In this document: positions 44,888 to 58,193 of the stretch, piece by piece
Layout of the letters: every line of letters starts with the position of its first letter
How positions within the stretch are numbered: position 1 is the stretch's first letter
Origin: Clonostachys chloroleuca
Taxonomy: Eukaryota; Ascomycota; Sordariomycetes; Hypocreales; Bionectriaceae
Assembly (NCBI GenBank): GCA_037952775.1
Contig: JBANAY010000003.1
Coordinates: 10,292,001-10,356,000, forward strand
Reading direction: 5' to 3'
DNA: 64,000 bases
Made by a program: the position numbers and the translations under genes
Notes under the pieces: model-generated
The model's database searches: none
Seen by the model: the letters and a program-made list of their open reading frames with translations, nothing else
What the model was told of the DNA's origin: nothing

Positions 44888-47800
44888 TGTGATATTGTAT
44901 TCGGGTATCCTCTAAAGATTGAAGCTATACTGAGTGCGGGCTCGACGCGAGTCTGGCTCCAGGCGGGAGCTTGGGCTTGCTTGAGAGACTCAAAGAGAAC
45001 AGTTGTGAAGCGTGATCGCTTGGGCGGTTGGTTGAGGGCTGGCTGCTCGGTTGGCAATGGACAGTAGAGACGGTGTTTGGGGAAGAGAAAGACTAAGGGG
45101 AAGGAGAAATGAGGAGATCTGGGGAAGGACTGTTTATAGAGGTGGGCAGACACAAAGACCAGAGATGAGAGGGCTTTGCGTGATGGGGCTTCAGAGGGGC
45201 CCCGTGGAGAGCACAGATGGGGGGGGGGGGTACGGAGTTTGGGCGAAATCCGGCCTCTCTGAGATGATCTTGATGATCCATGACAGCCGAAAGCAGGATA
45301 TCACTGCCCATTATTACTTCCCTTCCCCCTTAATGCATTACTCACCCCTCAATCCCCGCAACTACGCCCACCGTTCACTCAGATTTCCCCAGTTCCATAT
45401 TCCACGCAAGAAACTAGAAGCCTCCATCATGCAGTGCCTGCCCTATTGCCTTCCTCCCTTCATCATGCATTGACAGCTGTCAGGCTGACCCGTTTCCCTC
45501 GTGAAATTATGCAGGACTAGACAGCTCTGGTGACGGTGCCACAGTTTGGAATTACGCTTGTTGAGAGGCTTGCGGGGATATCATTTGCTGTCCACCACCG
45601 GCCCTTCATTTTTGTCACCCTCTCATTGTGCCTCATGGTGGGGGCGTATAATTATGCCAGTAGCCTTGACAATCCCTACCACCACCCGTTGCTCAGCATC
45701 TTGGGGTAATGTTACCTACACACACGGCGGTGAACACCACTATTTCGGTTCGCTTCGGCTATGTGTGTTTTCTGCTCCCCAATGATCAGCGATTGTGCGA
45801 GATGCCGCTTGTTGAGAGTCAATTGAGGTCAGTGACATGAAGGCCCATCCCAATTAAGCCGCGCTCCAACGTCACCTCCCGCAATCCATTACCTCATTAG
45901 CGAAGAGGAGACGGCCGAAGATGCCTCTGATGCCTCTATGGGCGGAAAAGGCAGCCTAGAGACATGCTAGCAGGCCACTGGCCGTACTTCTAGCGTCAAG
46001 GGTCTTCGTTGGGGTCCGCTAAAGCGTGGCCTCCTGACACCACAATTCGCTGCATCGAACGTGTGCCGAAGGCCGAATCTACATCGGGCAGTCAGAAAAA
46101 AGCTGAATCATTGGGGTGCAGCAGAGACGCCGCCAAAAGTCTGATCCATCTTCGATGCAAACCCACAGTGGATGTGCCTACCTTGTCCATATTTCTTTTT
46201 ACATACGCTAACTCCTACCAAGAAATTCGGGTGCTAGCCCAAGCTATTACGTCTTGCTGGCAAGTCACAGGTCCGCTCTGCTCTAAAGGCTGTCCGCGCT
46301 CATTGCTCCGCGGCTACCATCCTCTCACTACCACCAGCCAGAGACTTCATGATCAGCCTCTGAACGTGAATGACTCGGATAGCATTTGACACCTTCTTCA
46401 CCTCCATATTTCACATCGGTATCCACTCCCTCTTTTTCGGGCGAACGGACGTCGAAACCCTGACAAACTCTAGATTTGTGGAAACGCATAGAGGTGAGCA
46501 TGAGCAGGGAGCGGCCAACCAGGGATTTCCCATTATTACTATTACATACAATCTCGAGGTATTTTGAGTAAGCCAAGGTCGCCAATATTGGGTAACGAAG
46601 CAGCAAGAAGCCCGCTCTGGCCGCTTTGCCCGCACTATCCGAGCCCGTTTGTCGTAATTCCGTGGTCGCATTGGCTGGTCACGGGTATAACTTCCTTGGG
46701 GTAGCGTCGCAGTCTTCTGCCACCGCGGCATTTGTCTACTGGCATTGACACATCGCTCCCCCAACGGCAGCCGTGGTTACCGTTGCATGCGGCACACAAA
46801 GTGACACAGCATGTAAGTACATCTCCCCAACTGCCATTTTCCCCTCCCTACCCCAACCCCAACACAGCGTGGCATATCTCCGAGAGGAGGTCGCACCCGG
46901 CCGATGGCGAGGGCCGAGGACACGGCTATGCAAAATGTATAAAGTGGTACGATAGTGAGAGGAAAGGGGTTCGGCTATGAGGAGTTCTTGTTCCAAGCAA
47001 CCGAGGAAAAGATGGAGGATTTTTATCGAGAGTTGCAAGGATGGCTGCACTCATGGGCCACCTCTGTGGCACGACACGTAGCCACCAGCTTTTTGTTCTT
47101 GGCAGCACATTCATATTTCGACATTTAGATTCCTCGCCTCCATGGGCGCCATAATCATGCCATTGATCAATTCAGTGCACGGCAAACTCGATGCGCCGCT
47201 GGGAGTGAGTCGTGTTGGGCAGTGGCCGGGATTCCCCTCATGGATCGATGTTGGAGTTGCGCCTGCTACTGAGTCATTACCGACTTGGGCCTGTCCGTCA
47301 GTGCGGGGTCCGTCTGACTCGGGTTACCTGCCAAACACTGGGTGTTCGGCTCCAACACGTCAATGGATGTAGGTACTAGAGACGCCCTGCGTAAGCTCAG
47401 CATATTACATGTAGCCTTACCTGCACCCCCTTCCCAGTGTCACCGGCTGTCTCCATATTTCCTCGGTTGAAACGCCTCGCCAGCTGAGGTATTCCCTTTC
47501 TAAATCCTCTCATTCAGCCTCAACGAGATTGAGGTATTATCATGCGCAATGCCCATAAAAATCTAGAACAAAAAGTTGCAATTCGAATCCCCATTAACTA
47601 AGCTTGATTACAAGCTTTGCCAACAGTTCTCCATTCATTGCTTCTCTTCTTTTGCTGGTGTTCGATGCTTCCATTGTCGTTCGCTGCATCTGTCTAGATC
47701 GCTGCCCGCTGATTCATTGTTGATTAATTTTCCGGCCCCTCCCAGGCGCAAGTGTCTGGTTTGTTTTGTCGCCTTCTTCCCACCACCCCTAGCAGTAGCC

Positions 47801-48271
47801 GATGTGGTAGGGATTTTTAGTGGTCTTTTTTTCTCTCTCGGAGACAGCTGCAAAAAGCTTCTAGCGTGCCCCATCAAATATGGCAGAGGCTACATGTGCC
47901 CTGCGCGACCCCTTTTCCGCTCACCACCATTTTACGTACTATTTCGCCGGTGAGTGCGGAAACGCGATGATTTGAAGTTGAATTGAGGCACAAGCCAATG
48001 GGCATATCCCGGTCCCACTTTTGTCTTGAATGTCGCAGACTTCACTCTTAGCTCATCATCTCGTCCCGTGACCAGCCTCGCAACGTCAATCCTGCCCACG
48101 TTCAAGTTGAACGACTCACGACGTAAATGGGTAGCGCCCGAGAGAGCTATAGGCGCTGGCCCTAGGTTGGGCGAAACCACCTTCCACAGCATTTGCCATC
48201 ACCAGCGGGTTAAATTGCCCAAATCAATCAGACGTGGCTCCTGGCTCCCTACCTGGCATAACCGTTCGATT

Positions 48272-48288
48272 CCACGAAGACTTCGTGG
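48272..48288. repeat. Short perfect palindrome
   Basis: Two 8-bp arms, CCACGAAG and CTTCGTGG, separated by one base. It could be a dimeric protein-binding site, but it stands alone in a gene-free region. Confidence 0.4.
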
Positions 48289-49199
48289 ACCGAATGTCAC
48301 CAGCCCGATGAAAATTTTTCTGGAACCCGCGATGTTTTATTAACATCGCCAGGCTTCTACGGCACAGCTCTTGGTACCGTTGGAAAGGCGCGCCGGTGCC
48401 TGCCTCCATGACGTCGCGGAGCGTGTTTTTGCCACTCTGGCCCAAGCGAGGCCTAGGAGGTCCGCAATGGCCAAGGCCTTTGCTTGGCTTTCGCAGTAAT
48501 ACGTGGCAGCTGGTTTGTCAAAGCGCGTCACTTGTTGATTTCAATCAAATTACCCATGCCGTTTCGGCGATCGGTACTGTTGGTCCATCAGCCCCCGGGT
48601 CGGAACATGCTGGGAACATTCGAGAGCGTGGGCAACTCTCTCCGTGTCACAGCCCTGCTACACACAGACCACCACCACGGTCTACCGACACCGGTAATTT
48701 CTTCGCCTGCTAATCCGCAACCAGCTCTATTCCATGGGTTCAGATTCGAGCTCCGAAATTGAAGAGGGTTTTCGATGACTAGCGCAAAGTGCTGATCGAC
48801 CCCCAGCAAACAAGGAACAGAGAGCAAGCTAGTGTATGTGCTTGCTAGACTAGGTTGGGCAAGCTGGACGGGACTGAATTGGTCCAGGACGGGATGGCTT
48901 GTCCTACCCTCTCCCCTTTCTCGGTAGTTAGGGGAGGCTAGCTGGCTGGGTTATCAATTTGAAAATGATCCTTTCCCGCTACCGCAACAGGGCATATCAT
49001 TCCTCTGAAATTATATTGGCTCTCATCCGAACAAGAGTGATTAGATTGATCTCTCGTGAGACGACGATCTGAAATCAACTACGGCTACTATTGTTTCAAG
49101 ATCCGAGTATATGTCTTCAGGTAGGGCATTGTGTGATACCAAAGATGACTAGGAGCATGGAAGATTGGCCTGAACAAGGACTTGGGACTCATATTCCAA

Positions 49200-49336
49200 A
49201 AAAGAAGGTGTGATACAACGCGAGGGGAGTTCCAAAGAGCCTACGAATGCTGTCATCAACACTGCGTGACGACGCAGACATGTGCAAATATCGGCCTTTA
49301 GCAAAGAGGGTATTGGTCTGAAAAAGAAGGTGTGAT
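49200..49336. repeat. Direct repeat of 16 bp, two copies
   Basis: The 16-mer AAAAAGAAGGTGTGAT occurs at 49200-49215 and again at 49321-49336, a 121-bp period. Flanking sequences are not similar. Confidence 0.6.
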
Positions 49337-52300
49337 GACAACACCAGTTGAACTTCGTAAAAGCATGGTACTCTAAGATGGATGGACCCAGAATCCTCGT
49401 GATAACGATGTGCAGTCGTATATGTCGATACTACCTGCTCTCACGTGAGGTTCGAAGGGGCTTTCGGGGGTTCTCTATGAACCGGGGTCAAGTCATATGC
49501 GCCTTACCGCCGAGATGGTGTGAATCATGTAGGACAACATTGGCGGTCAGTTGCAGATATCAAAGCTCCTTCTCCAGAGCTTCTAGACGATATATCCTTG
49601 GCATGCAACGCACAGACTCATGCTACCCCACCAGCAGTCTGTGCCAGGGTAGCTGCGACGTGCAGAACATTGAACTGCTCTATTTCTGTTATGATGTTAC
49701 TCAATGACGGCACCAAGCTTCTCAGGTAAGGCGCATTCACTCCGCTACAACAGGTCATTACCAGGAATGATACGATCCTGACTCCAAAACAAGTATAAAC
49801 GGAGGCCCCCGAGCCTGCCGTCGACATGAATACGGACTAAAATTGTGATACGACGCTTGTAGAGAATGTGCCGCTCATCGACATAACATTATTGCTCCAT
49901 AGCTTGGGTGAAGGCAGATGAGATGAACCTTGTCCGGTGATGTAAAAAGGACTCAATGAGTCGACCGTTTCGGCAATGGCGCGAATACGGCGATGGCAAA
50001 AAACAAAGCCTAATTCATAACGAGACAAGACGACCCGCCGGTACGGCTTTAACGAGGTTGTCCTATTGGCTTCGAACCATGCAGTCATCTCCAAGGTGGC
50101 AAAATCGCGGTGTCGCCGCGTGTCATATGTTCCGTCGAGGCGGTTAGTAATAATTTGGGGAACTAGCGGCGCCAGTGCAACCGCCCTACAGTGGATGCGC
50201 CAGGGCTGCTCCCCCACAGCGGGATTTCGGTACCCTATAACAGCAGCAGCAGCCATCCCCGTTCCTGGCACTTGGCGACGCGCCCAATTGGATATTTTGC
50301 CCAAAGGGGTTATAAGCTGTCTGCGGTTGCAATTTAACTCACTTCGGCGTCTATGGCGCTAGCGATTAGCGGTGGACTTGACGACAACTACCGAGGCTGC
50401 TGGCCTGTGTTACTGCCTCTTGCGTCGTCTACTCTCATTCATGTGTTTGCCTCCTATGACTGAATTATCTCCAAGCCACGGTCATCCTTACCACACCATC
50501 TGCGGCTTCCTCCAACGTGATGGCGTGTGAGAGACGATCATGGGATATCATCATAGCTTGTTTTGTATGGTAGCACCAGTCACCACTCCGCAAAAGGGGG
50601 AGCAAGCAATGTGACGATTGGTATCAGGCCCATGAGGCAGCTTCACTTACATGGAACTACGGTGCAGTGCCTCTGGTGTGATTATGTGATCCTCGTCGTG
50701 AAACCAACGCAGACAGGAAATTGTTGCCCTAACAAGTTTCGGGCGTAGGGGGGAGCACTGCGACCAGGTCACTCGGAATCGGAGCCGGTGTGTGGAGCCT
50801 TTCCCCTCTCCTCCACCCCGTATCCCACTGCCGATGGTGGCTCTCCTCCGCCTGCAGTGCTCCGAGCTATCCTGTAGTCCACCATCACCATGCAGGCCTC
50901 CATGTAGGTCACCATTAGGCAGGTTACTAGCCATGTACGTCGGTGTCTCTGAGGTCGGTATGCATGTGCTCCCCCTCCCAATTTTCCACCTATCCTAGAT
51001 ACGTACCCTGGGGATTGGATATGCCGCCCACACCACCCACCAATTGGTTGTCTCAGCCCTAAGCACTGACAGAAACCTTCTACACTAGGCATGCATCATC
51101 GCTTTGCCTGGCCGAGGGAAGTTCAATATATCTGATCCTTCTGGATGGCCTCACATGCCTGCTCTGGGCATCATCACCCTTGCTTCCCGGCTATCTTTCA
51201 CCCACATGCACAGGTTCGATAGGCAGGTGCCCCTCCCATTGGGTTGCAGTGCAAGAGTGCCTCCTGTGATGTGTCCTACCTAGAGGGTGATGGACGATGG
51301 ACTGTGGATCTGATGCAGACGAGGACCGATGAGAGGGACCACCAAGGAAGGATGGAAGGAAGAATGGAAGCTCGTGATCGCAGCAGTGCCGCTCTCCAGC
51401 TTGCTGATGTGACCATCCCACGAACGCGTCGCACGCAGAATGCGACCCAAGCAATGTGATGGAGAGAGCTGGGAGCAAGGCGATGACTGACTTCAGCTTC
51501 ACCCGGAAGAGGTGAGACGAGGCTGGCACGGGAGTGGGGGCTGGAAACAAATTGGCTGCCTCGCCTTACGGCAGAGCAGCTAGCATGTGCTGGGGACAAG
51601 GTGCGCTGGAGCCAGGCGGGAAGCTGTGCCATTGGACTGCCGCCGGGCTGGTGTGTGGCCGCGCCCCTATTTTTCCTTCCAGCAGGCTTCGACTGATCTT
51701 CGGTGCGCGTACCTGCATCGAAGGGAGGGCTGGCCCAAGATTAGATCGGGGGCTCTCAATGCACCCAGACGCAGGAACCACTTGGGATCAGGCTGCTTTG
51801 GTGCTGGCCTGTGGACAGTGCAACAGTCGGGTGGCGGTTTTTGGCCGGTTTAGTGCAGTGTCGGTTATGCCGACAGGACCAATCCAGCGCCCAAACAGGC
51901 AACCCCAGGTCAGCATACGCCATCGCTCTCCCCCGAATCTCGACAGCTATTCCACCGCGAATTATGGGCCGCTCAGCGACAGCAAAGCAACCGGCCCAGT
52001 ATCACGATGGGCTTCATGGGGCCAGCTGCATGGGTGCCCGCGCTCGCGAGAGGCACAGAAACATCCTTTCCCACTCCTAATGAGATCCGGAGCCATGCCC
52101 TATCCCCTTCCGGCCAGAGATTGGGATGCTTGGGCCTCGCGCTGCTCTGCTCTCGCATCGGGCCGCCGGCCTGGGTGATGAGGCAGGGTGGATGATATCC
52201 AGGGGCTATCATGGTCGACTTTCCCGTTTGCGAGGCACAGTCCAGGTTGATATAATAGCAAGAGCCTGTCGCTATCTTCCTTTCACCTTCTCGTACATGG

Positions 52301-52886
52301 CCGATCCAAAATCCCAACGCTTCAACCATCCGGCAGCCCAGGCCTACCCATCGCCAGAACCTCATCCTTCAGCGCACATACCAACTCACCTGAACCGTGC
52401 GGTCTCCACCATCACCAACCGTTCGGGTCCAGCTCTATTTACCTATTCAAGACGACAGCAGCCAAGCATAACAAGCTGTCAGAGCAGTATGTAAACCATA
52501 GCATCCCTCCCAGTAGCCCACCGTCCCCAAACAAACCGCCTGAGCACCTCGTTCTTGACATGATATATCCAACACCATCACCGCAACGGATATCAGTCTA
52601 CACAGAGCCTCCCGGCTTACACACACATACCTCTTCCTCTGACTCACCCATTCACTCATCCACAGCACACCTGCTCATGGGGTCATGGCCATCAGCTAAC
52701 ATGGCAAAGCCAAGACTCGCCACCACTCAAAATACTCAAGCACAGGCATCTGAAATCACATCCGGCACAGGAGGATCATGTAGCAAAGAGTATCAGTTGG
52801 AAAAGAAGAAAACGACGAATTCAGAAACTAGATACCAGCTTGTCTGTAGAACGACTTAGAAGAACCAACCCCTTATATTATACATC

Positions 52887-54387
52887 ATGCCTTCTCGACG
52901 CTCCCACACCAACTCTCACCACGGCTGCTTGCAGTGCAAGGCCAAGAAAGTCAAGGTAAGGCAGACAGCCTCTTTATTTTAGCAAGGTACAAAACATGCA
53001 GAGTTCTCTAACATTCAATTCCTAATTATAGTGCGACCAGCTCCAACCGCAATGCTCTCGTTGCTTGAAGAAGGGCACGGAATGTGTTTATCGCCACATC
53101 ATGACATCCTACAACCCATTCCCCCCAACCCCGGCTCAGAGCTCGTCTGGGTCCTCACTGCAGACCCAAAGGCACATCGACTTTGTCTCTGCCTCGACTG
53201 GCACCATGTCCTCTACCTCGGCGCCTACATCTGCATATGCTACATATGGAACGCGGCCTTCGCCCAGCCATTCGGCACCAGGGGGCAGCTCTGCCCGGTC
53301 GCCGGCCAGCATCACCAGTGTTTCCACCAATTCGAGTGCACACACGGTGGCGACTGCTCCCTTGCCAATAACCTCTCCACCTTTGACGCATCAAATGAGC
53401 TCCCAGGGCCAGACTGAACAGTTCCTCATGTTCCACTATAACACCAACCTGGCAATCCCTGGCATGGCTCCCATTATCAACCCAGACGATTTCCAGTCCA
53501 TTAATTCGTCCATTCTCTACTACGCCAACACTCACCCTTACGTTCGCCATGCCCTACTTTCGTTCTCTGCCCTTCATCTCGCGTCTATCCATGCGGTTTC
53601 AGTGCCCGCGCATGGATATTATCTCGAGTCAGCCTTGCACCATAAGGCGGTGGCCCTCGAGCTCTACCGGCCGGAGCTCAATTCGGGGGTGACCCCCGAA
53701 TCCGGCAACCCACTGCTTACAGCATGCACAATCTTCATCGCCTGTGCTTTTACCCTGCCGGCAGCGGACCCAGACTATAGGACCGGGTATGACCGCATTG
53801 AGCTGCTGGCCCAGGTCTCCGGTCTCTACCAGGGCGCCACTGCTCTCTTCCGCATGGGCATCTATGGACCCTATCCCCAGCAGCACGAAATGGCCGCTGC
53901 AAATATAACTCTCGATTTCCCCTGGCAGGAGCTCGAGGCCTCGCTGCAGGTTACTCTTCGCACCGCCGAATCCATCCGGCCAAGGTCCGAACAGGAAGAC
54001 AGCCGCAAGGCTGTGCTGGTCCATGCAGGGCAGAAGCTCCTCAAGTCGCTGCATCTCGCATTCGGCCCAAAGAGGAACTACCACGCCTTCTGCATCTGGC
54101 TGGGAGTAGTCAAACCCGGCTTCGTCGACCTCATGTACGCCCGAGACCCCTTCGCGCTCTCGCTCGTTGCCCACTGGGCCATCTGCCATCGCCACTTGAA
54201 CACAATGTGGTGGGCCCGCGGGTGGCCGTCCGCGGCGGTCAGGACCATGTACGATGCCACCGACTACGATCACAGATATCTCCTCGACTGGTGTATGTCT
54301 AGGGTGGAAATGGACGAGTCCTATGCTGCGGCGCAGCCCTCGCCTTTTGCTTCGAGACCGGGTCCGTTCTCGCCCAGAGGCTTTTGA
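52887..54387 (+). CDS. Zn(II)2Cys6 transcription factor
   Basis: Exons 52887-52955 and 53032-54387; the 76-nt intron lies inside the zinc cluster. The product has 474 residues. The DNA-binding domain is at 14-43: CLQCKAKKVK, then after the intron CDQLQPQCSRCLKKGTEC, giving the spacing C-x2-C-x6-C-x6-C-x2-C-x6-C. A Ser/Pro/Thr-rich linker follows (about 50-150). The C-terminal part (from FLMFHYNTNLAIPGM and HALLSFSALHLASI through LLTACTIFIACAF) is the fungal transcription-factor domain of the type seen in sterol-uptake (Upc2-like) regulators and many uncharacterised Hypocreales factors. The target genes cannot be told from sequence. ERG9 lies 26 kb away, which is no evidence for a link. Confidence 0.9.
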
Positions 54388-55513
54388 TTAATTTCTAATC
54401 ACCATGTCCTTTTTCTCTTTTTAACTTCTTTTGTCTTTTTTTATTTTAATTTACTAGGAAGGAAAAGAACGGAACGGACAGGGACTTTTTGTATTCTCTC
54501 TCTGTATGACTTGACGGACTTTAATGATTCTATAAAAACGGTTGGGATATTGGTATCTCTTTGGATTTCACTTTTTTGTCTCTAATATACACGGATATAT
54601 CTCCTACTATTACCATCATCATCATATTATTACACACCGCTGCTTGTACCCAGTGAAAATGAGAAAAAAAAACATTTCGCCACGGATGGCACCCCAAGCA
54701 TTGTCGTTGAAAAAGCAATGCCGGTGAGGTCCGTGTTCGACGGCACAGCTCGTGACCCGGCTGGCTGCGCGAGTGCGGCATGGGCACGCCATTCGCCCCG
54801 ACTAAAAAATACCACTTTCCTATTAATATAAACACCTCTAGGCCGTCAGCGTCGATGATAGTCGACGGAAAACCCGCATCGAGGAGGGAGGACCATGTAT
54901 TGTTGCTTTGCAGGAAGGCAGCCAAGCGACTGACATAAAACATGGCACACCCAGATCTAGTGTGAATTTCAGCACAAAATCAAAATAATTCAATCCGGTA
55001 ATGAACATAATATTGAATTAAATACTATAGAATAGTATACTACTTTCTTATTATTGTGTTTAGTATTATCATCAAGAAGATAAGTTCCCTGACTTATATG
55101 AAGCAAACCCCGGTCCAGACATGGTCTTCAGCGTTCCATACCCATCGCAAGCACTTGTGTGCCATGTTTTATATCAGTCGCCTGGCAGCTAAGTACCTCG
55201 TCGGCGCAGAAACAGCGCAAAGGTACTTGAAGCGCAGTGGACCATTGGAGGGGCAGCAGGATGTACCTTTTTGGCATAGGCTGCCCGCTCCTGGCCTAGA
55301 CCAATGCTCAATCTGGGGCAACCAAACATGATAGCGGCCAGCCAAAAAAAAATTCTGGATAGTGATCCAGCGCGGCAAAAAAAAAGTCAACCTTCTCTAT
55401 TCCCCCATGCAGCCAAGGTAGAAGTGCAGCGACCACCTCCAGCTCAGTATCGCTTTCTACCTTGAGCAACGACTTCAGTTTCTAGATCTAGGTAAAGTTG
55501 GTTCTGGGTCAGA
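54388..55513. other. Intergenic with AT-rich island and inverted repeat
   Basis: 1.1 kb between two plus-strand genes. A 29-bp imperfect inverted repeat (54921-54949 and 55158-55186) encloses a stretch that is strongly AT-rich at about 54965-55080. No gene supported. Confidence 0.55.
54921..55186. repeat. Inverted repeat flanking an AT-rich island
   Basis: The arm at 54921-54949, read on the minus strand, matches 55158-55186 at 27 of 29 positions; the core TGTGCCATGTTTTAT is identical. The 208 bp between the arms include long A/T stretches. This could be the remnant of a small transposable element (MITE-like); I saw no target-site duplication. Confidence 0.5.
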
Positions 55514-58193
55514 ATGGATGTACATCGTTGTCGTTTCGTGCCGTTCCAGCCTTCGGCGATCAACGCCATTGCTTTCTCTCACCCCAAAACGAGAAGCTCC
55601 AAGCATACCAACCTCGCGCGACTCGCCATTGGGCGCGCAAACGGTGACATTGAGATTTGGAACCCTTCAAACGGAGCCTGGCACCAAGAGCAGATCATTC
55701 GAGGCGGCAAAGATCGAAGCATAGACGGTTTGGTCTGGGTCAATGAGTCCGACCAGGATCTTGGCGACGGAAGAGTCGTGGTAGGCAGATCGCGCCTCTT
55801 CAGCATCGGCTACACATCGACAGTCACAGAATGGGACCTCGAGAAGGGAAAGCCGAAGCGACATGCCAGCGGTCAGCACGGCGACATCTGGTGCATAGCG
55901 GCCCAGCCATCGGGTCCCTCCAGCGACAAGGCAGCCCCGAACTGGGCCGTGCAAGAACCCCAGGCCTCGAACAAGCTCATCGCCGGCACAATTGATGGAG
56001 AACTTGTCATATATTCGATCGAAGATGACGATCTCCGCTTCCAGCGAGTGGTGGTTCGGTCTCCCACTAAGAAAGCCCAGATGGTGAGCATTGCTTTCCA
56101 GTCACGCAAGGTCGTCATTGTGGGATGTTCAGATAGCACGATTCGCGCCTACGATATTACAAAGGGCCACCTGCTGCGACGGATGACTCTTGGTTCGGAT
56201 CTTATTGGTGGTTCCAAGGAAATCATTGTCTGGTCCGTCCAGTGTCTCCCGGGGGGTAACATTGTGTCCGGAGACTCGACCGGCCAGCTGTGCATTTGGG
56301 ATGGCAAGACGTACACACAGACGCAACGTATTCAGAGCCATAAGCAAGATATTTTGAGCTTGGCGACATCAGCAGATGGGACAGCCATCATGAGTGGCGG
56401 CATGGATAGAAGAACAGTGCTCTACAAACCTAACGGGCAACGTTGGAGCAAGGTTTGGGGGAGAAGATATCATAACCATGATGTCAAGTGCATGGCTACC
56501 TTCGAGAGCGGACGCCTTAGTGTTGTCGTTTCAGGAGGTTTGTTGAACCCACTCCCTCATCCTCAATCTCTTTTCGACAATCATCTAACTGACTTTCAAT
56601 GCAGGTCCCGATGCCAACCCCGTTGTGATGCCCTTGAAAGAGATGGGACGTGAAAACCACCGAGTTATCTCGAACCTACCGCAACAACCCCCGATCGCAA
56701 GTGCCCGCAAAGCTCGGTTTATTATCAGTTGGTGGGAGCGAGAGGTCCATGTATGGATTCTTCGAAAATCAGCGAATGATATCATCAATTCGGGGTCGGA
56801 AGGCAGCGACATATCTCAAAACCGAAAACTACTAAAAACAATTGTCGTCAAGGGGGACTCCAACATTTCCGACGCCTCTATTAACGAGGATGGCACTCTC
56901 TTGGTAGTGTCGAGCTCGACCGACGTCAAAGCCTTCCAGCTCCAACACAACAATCCCGTAAAACCTTCCGATGTACAATTGAGCTCTATTGAGCTTCCCG
57001 GTAGTTTGACAAGATTAGGTGCATCGCAAGTTCAGCTATCACCTGATGGCTCTTGGGTCTGCCTTGTTCAGGAAGGCCATCGGGTCACAGTGGCCGAGAT
57101 TCAAGCTACTGAGGGCAAATTCAACTTCTCGTCAGACAAGATCGGCCACTTGAGACGACTCGGTCGCCACATCCCTCGCTACATCCAGAACGGAGGCCTC
57201 GGAAGCTACGATCGGACCATCACAAACATTGCTTTCAGCGCAGATTCCAAGATGCTCGCGGTGGCAGATCTGGCTGGGTATATTGATACTTGGGTTTCGC
57301 TTGACCAAGGGGAGGAGTCACAAAATGGCACGGGCGAGCCAGCAGATGACAGCGCTTCGGGTTCTGAAAGCGAATCCGAGGGGAGCGGGGATGAGAGTTC
57401 TGGTGACGGTCTTTCACTTCGCTGGGTACGCAATCCAAATGCCAGGCTCCTCCCTAAACTCCCATCCGCGCCGGCAGTTCTCTCCTTCTCGGAAGACGTA
57501 CCCGCCACTGTTGATGGTGTGAGGGATGGCTCTGACGATTACTCACTTCTTGCTATCACGGGTTCTTGGAACATACTTGTCTTCCACCCTCTCGAGGGTA
57601 CCTTGACACCTTGGTCTCGACGAAACCCCCGTCGCGCACTGCCCGCTCCTGTTCTTGACCTCCTCGATCTACCCAAGGGTGTCACGTGGCAGGGTTCTCG
57701 GGCTTGGATCTACGGCGTGTCCTTCCTAGTAATGCTTGATTTAGACAAGGACTTGCCCAAGGTGGCGGAAAATTCGGAAACTTCAGTTGTCCCCGCAGGA
57801 ACAAAACGGAAGAGAGTCGGCCCAAGCACGGGCGCTGGCGGCAAAATGTTGCAGAGCAACCTCATACCTCACAAAATCCTTAAGCACGTGGATGGACAAG
57901 AGGAGGACGTCGAGATGGAGGACGTCCAGCGTGGCGACGAGAGCAACAGTGATGATGACGAGTTTGATGCCGAGCTTACGCAAGTCCGCAGTGGAAACAG
58001 CGTCGGTAATGGCGTCGGCCCAGCGAGCCTTGATCTCGCATCCCAAGATGCCCAGCAAAAAGCCTGGTGGTTAACCTACAAGTATCGGCCAATATTCGGC
58101 GTCGTTCCACTTGAAGGGAATGAGATTGCCCTGGTGGAAAGGCCCACATGGGATGTGGAGGCAGCTGATAGATATCTGGGGAAGTACGAGTAG
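55514..58193 (+). CDS. UTP4: U3 snoRNP protein UTP4 (WD40 protein, cirhin homologue)
   Basis: Exons 55514-56537 and 56605-58193; 67-nt intron. The product has 870 residues. It starts MDVHRCRFVPFQPSAINAIA, a typical Utp4 start. WD40 repeats fill the protein in two propellers (examples: RLAIGRANGDIEIWNPSN; LFSIGYTSTVTEWDL; KLIAGTIDGELVIYS; GGNIVSGDSTGQLCIWDG; IMSGGMDRRTVLYKP). The block after the intron (ARKARFIISWWEREVHVW) is especially characteristic. Acidic Ser-rich insertions occur near 600 and 790. In the family UTP4 is part of the t-UTP/UTP-A subcomplex of the small-subunit processome, in the nucleolus, needed for pre-18S rRNA synthesis and processing. Confidence 0.93.

Larger units (their letters stand above)
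44888..52886. other. 8-kb region without a supportable gene
   Basis: This is the longest gap in the window, lying upstream of both flanking genes. Many open frames of 60-214 codons exist on both strands, but none has a recognisable domain or splice structure. Seen in it: a 10-base G-run near 45219-45229, a 16-bp direct repeat (49200-49215 and 49321-49336), a short palindrome at 48272-48288, and a protein-like but multiply interrupted stretch at 49150-49730. The last 600 bp may be promoter and leader of the Zn2Cys6 gene. No tRNA or rRNA recognised. Confidence 0.5.

Noticed and set aside
51534..52178. 214-codon plus-strand open frame in the 8-kb gap
   Set aside because: GC-rich sequence with overlapping open frames on both strands; no domain, no splice support.
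25640..54387. Idea that the Zn2Cys6 gene regulates ERG9 as part of a sterol cluster
   Set aside because: The genes are 26 kb apart with unrelated genes between; no shared promoter motif was seen.
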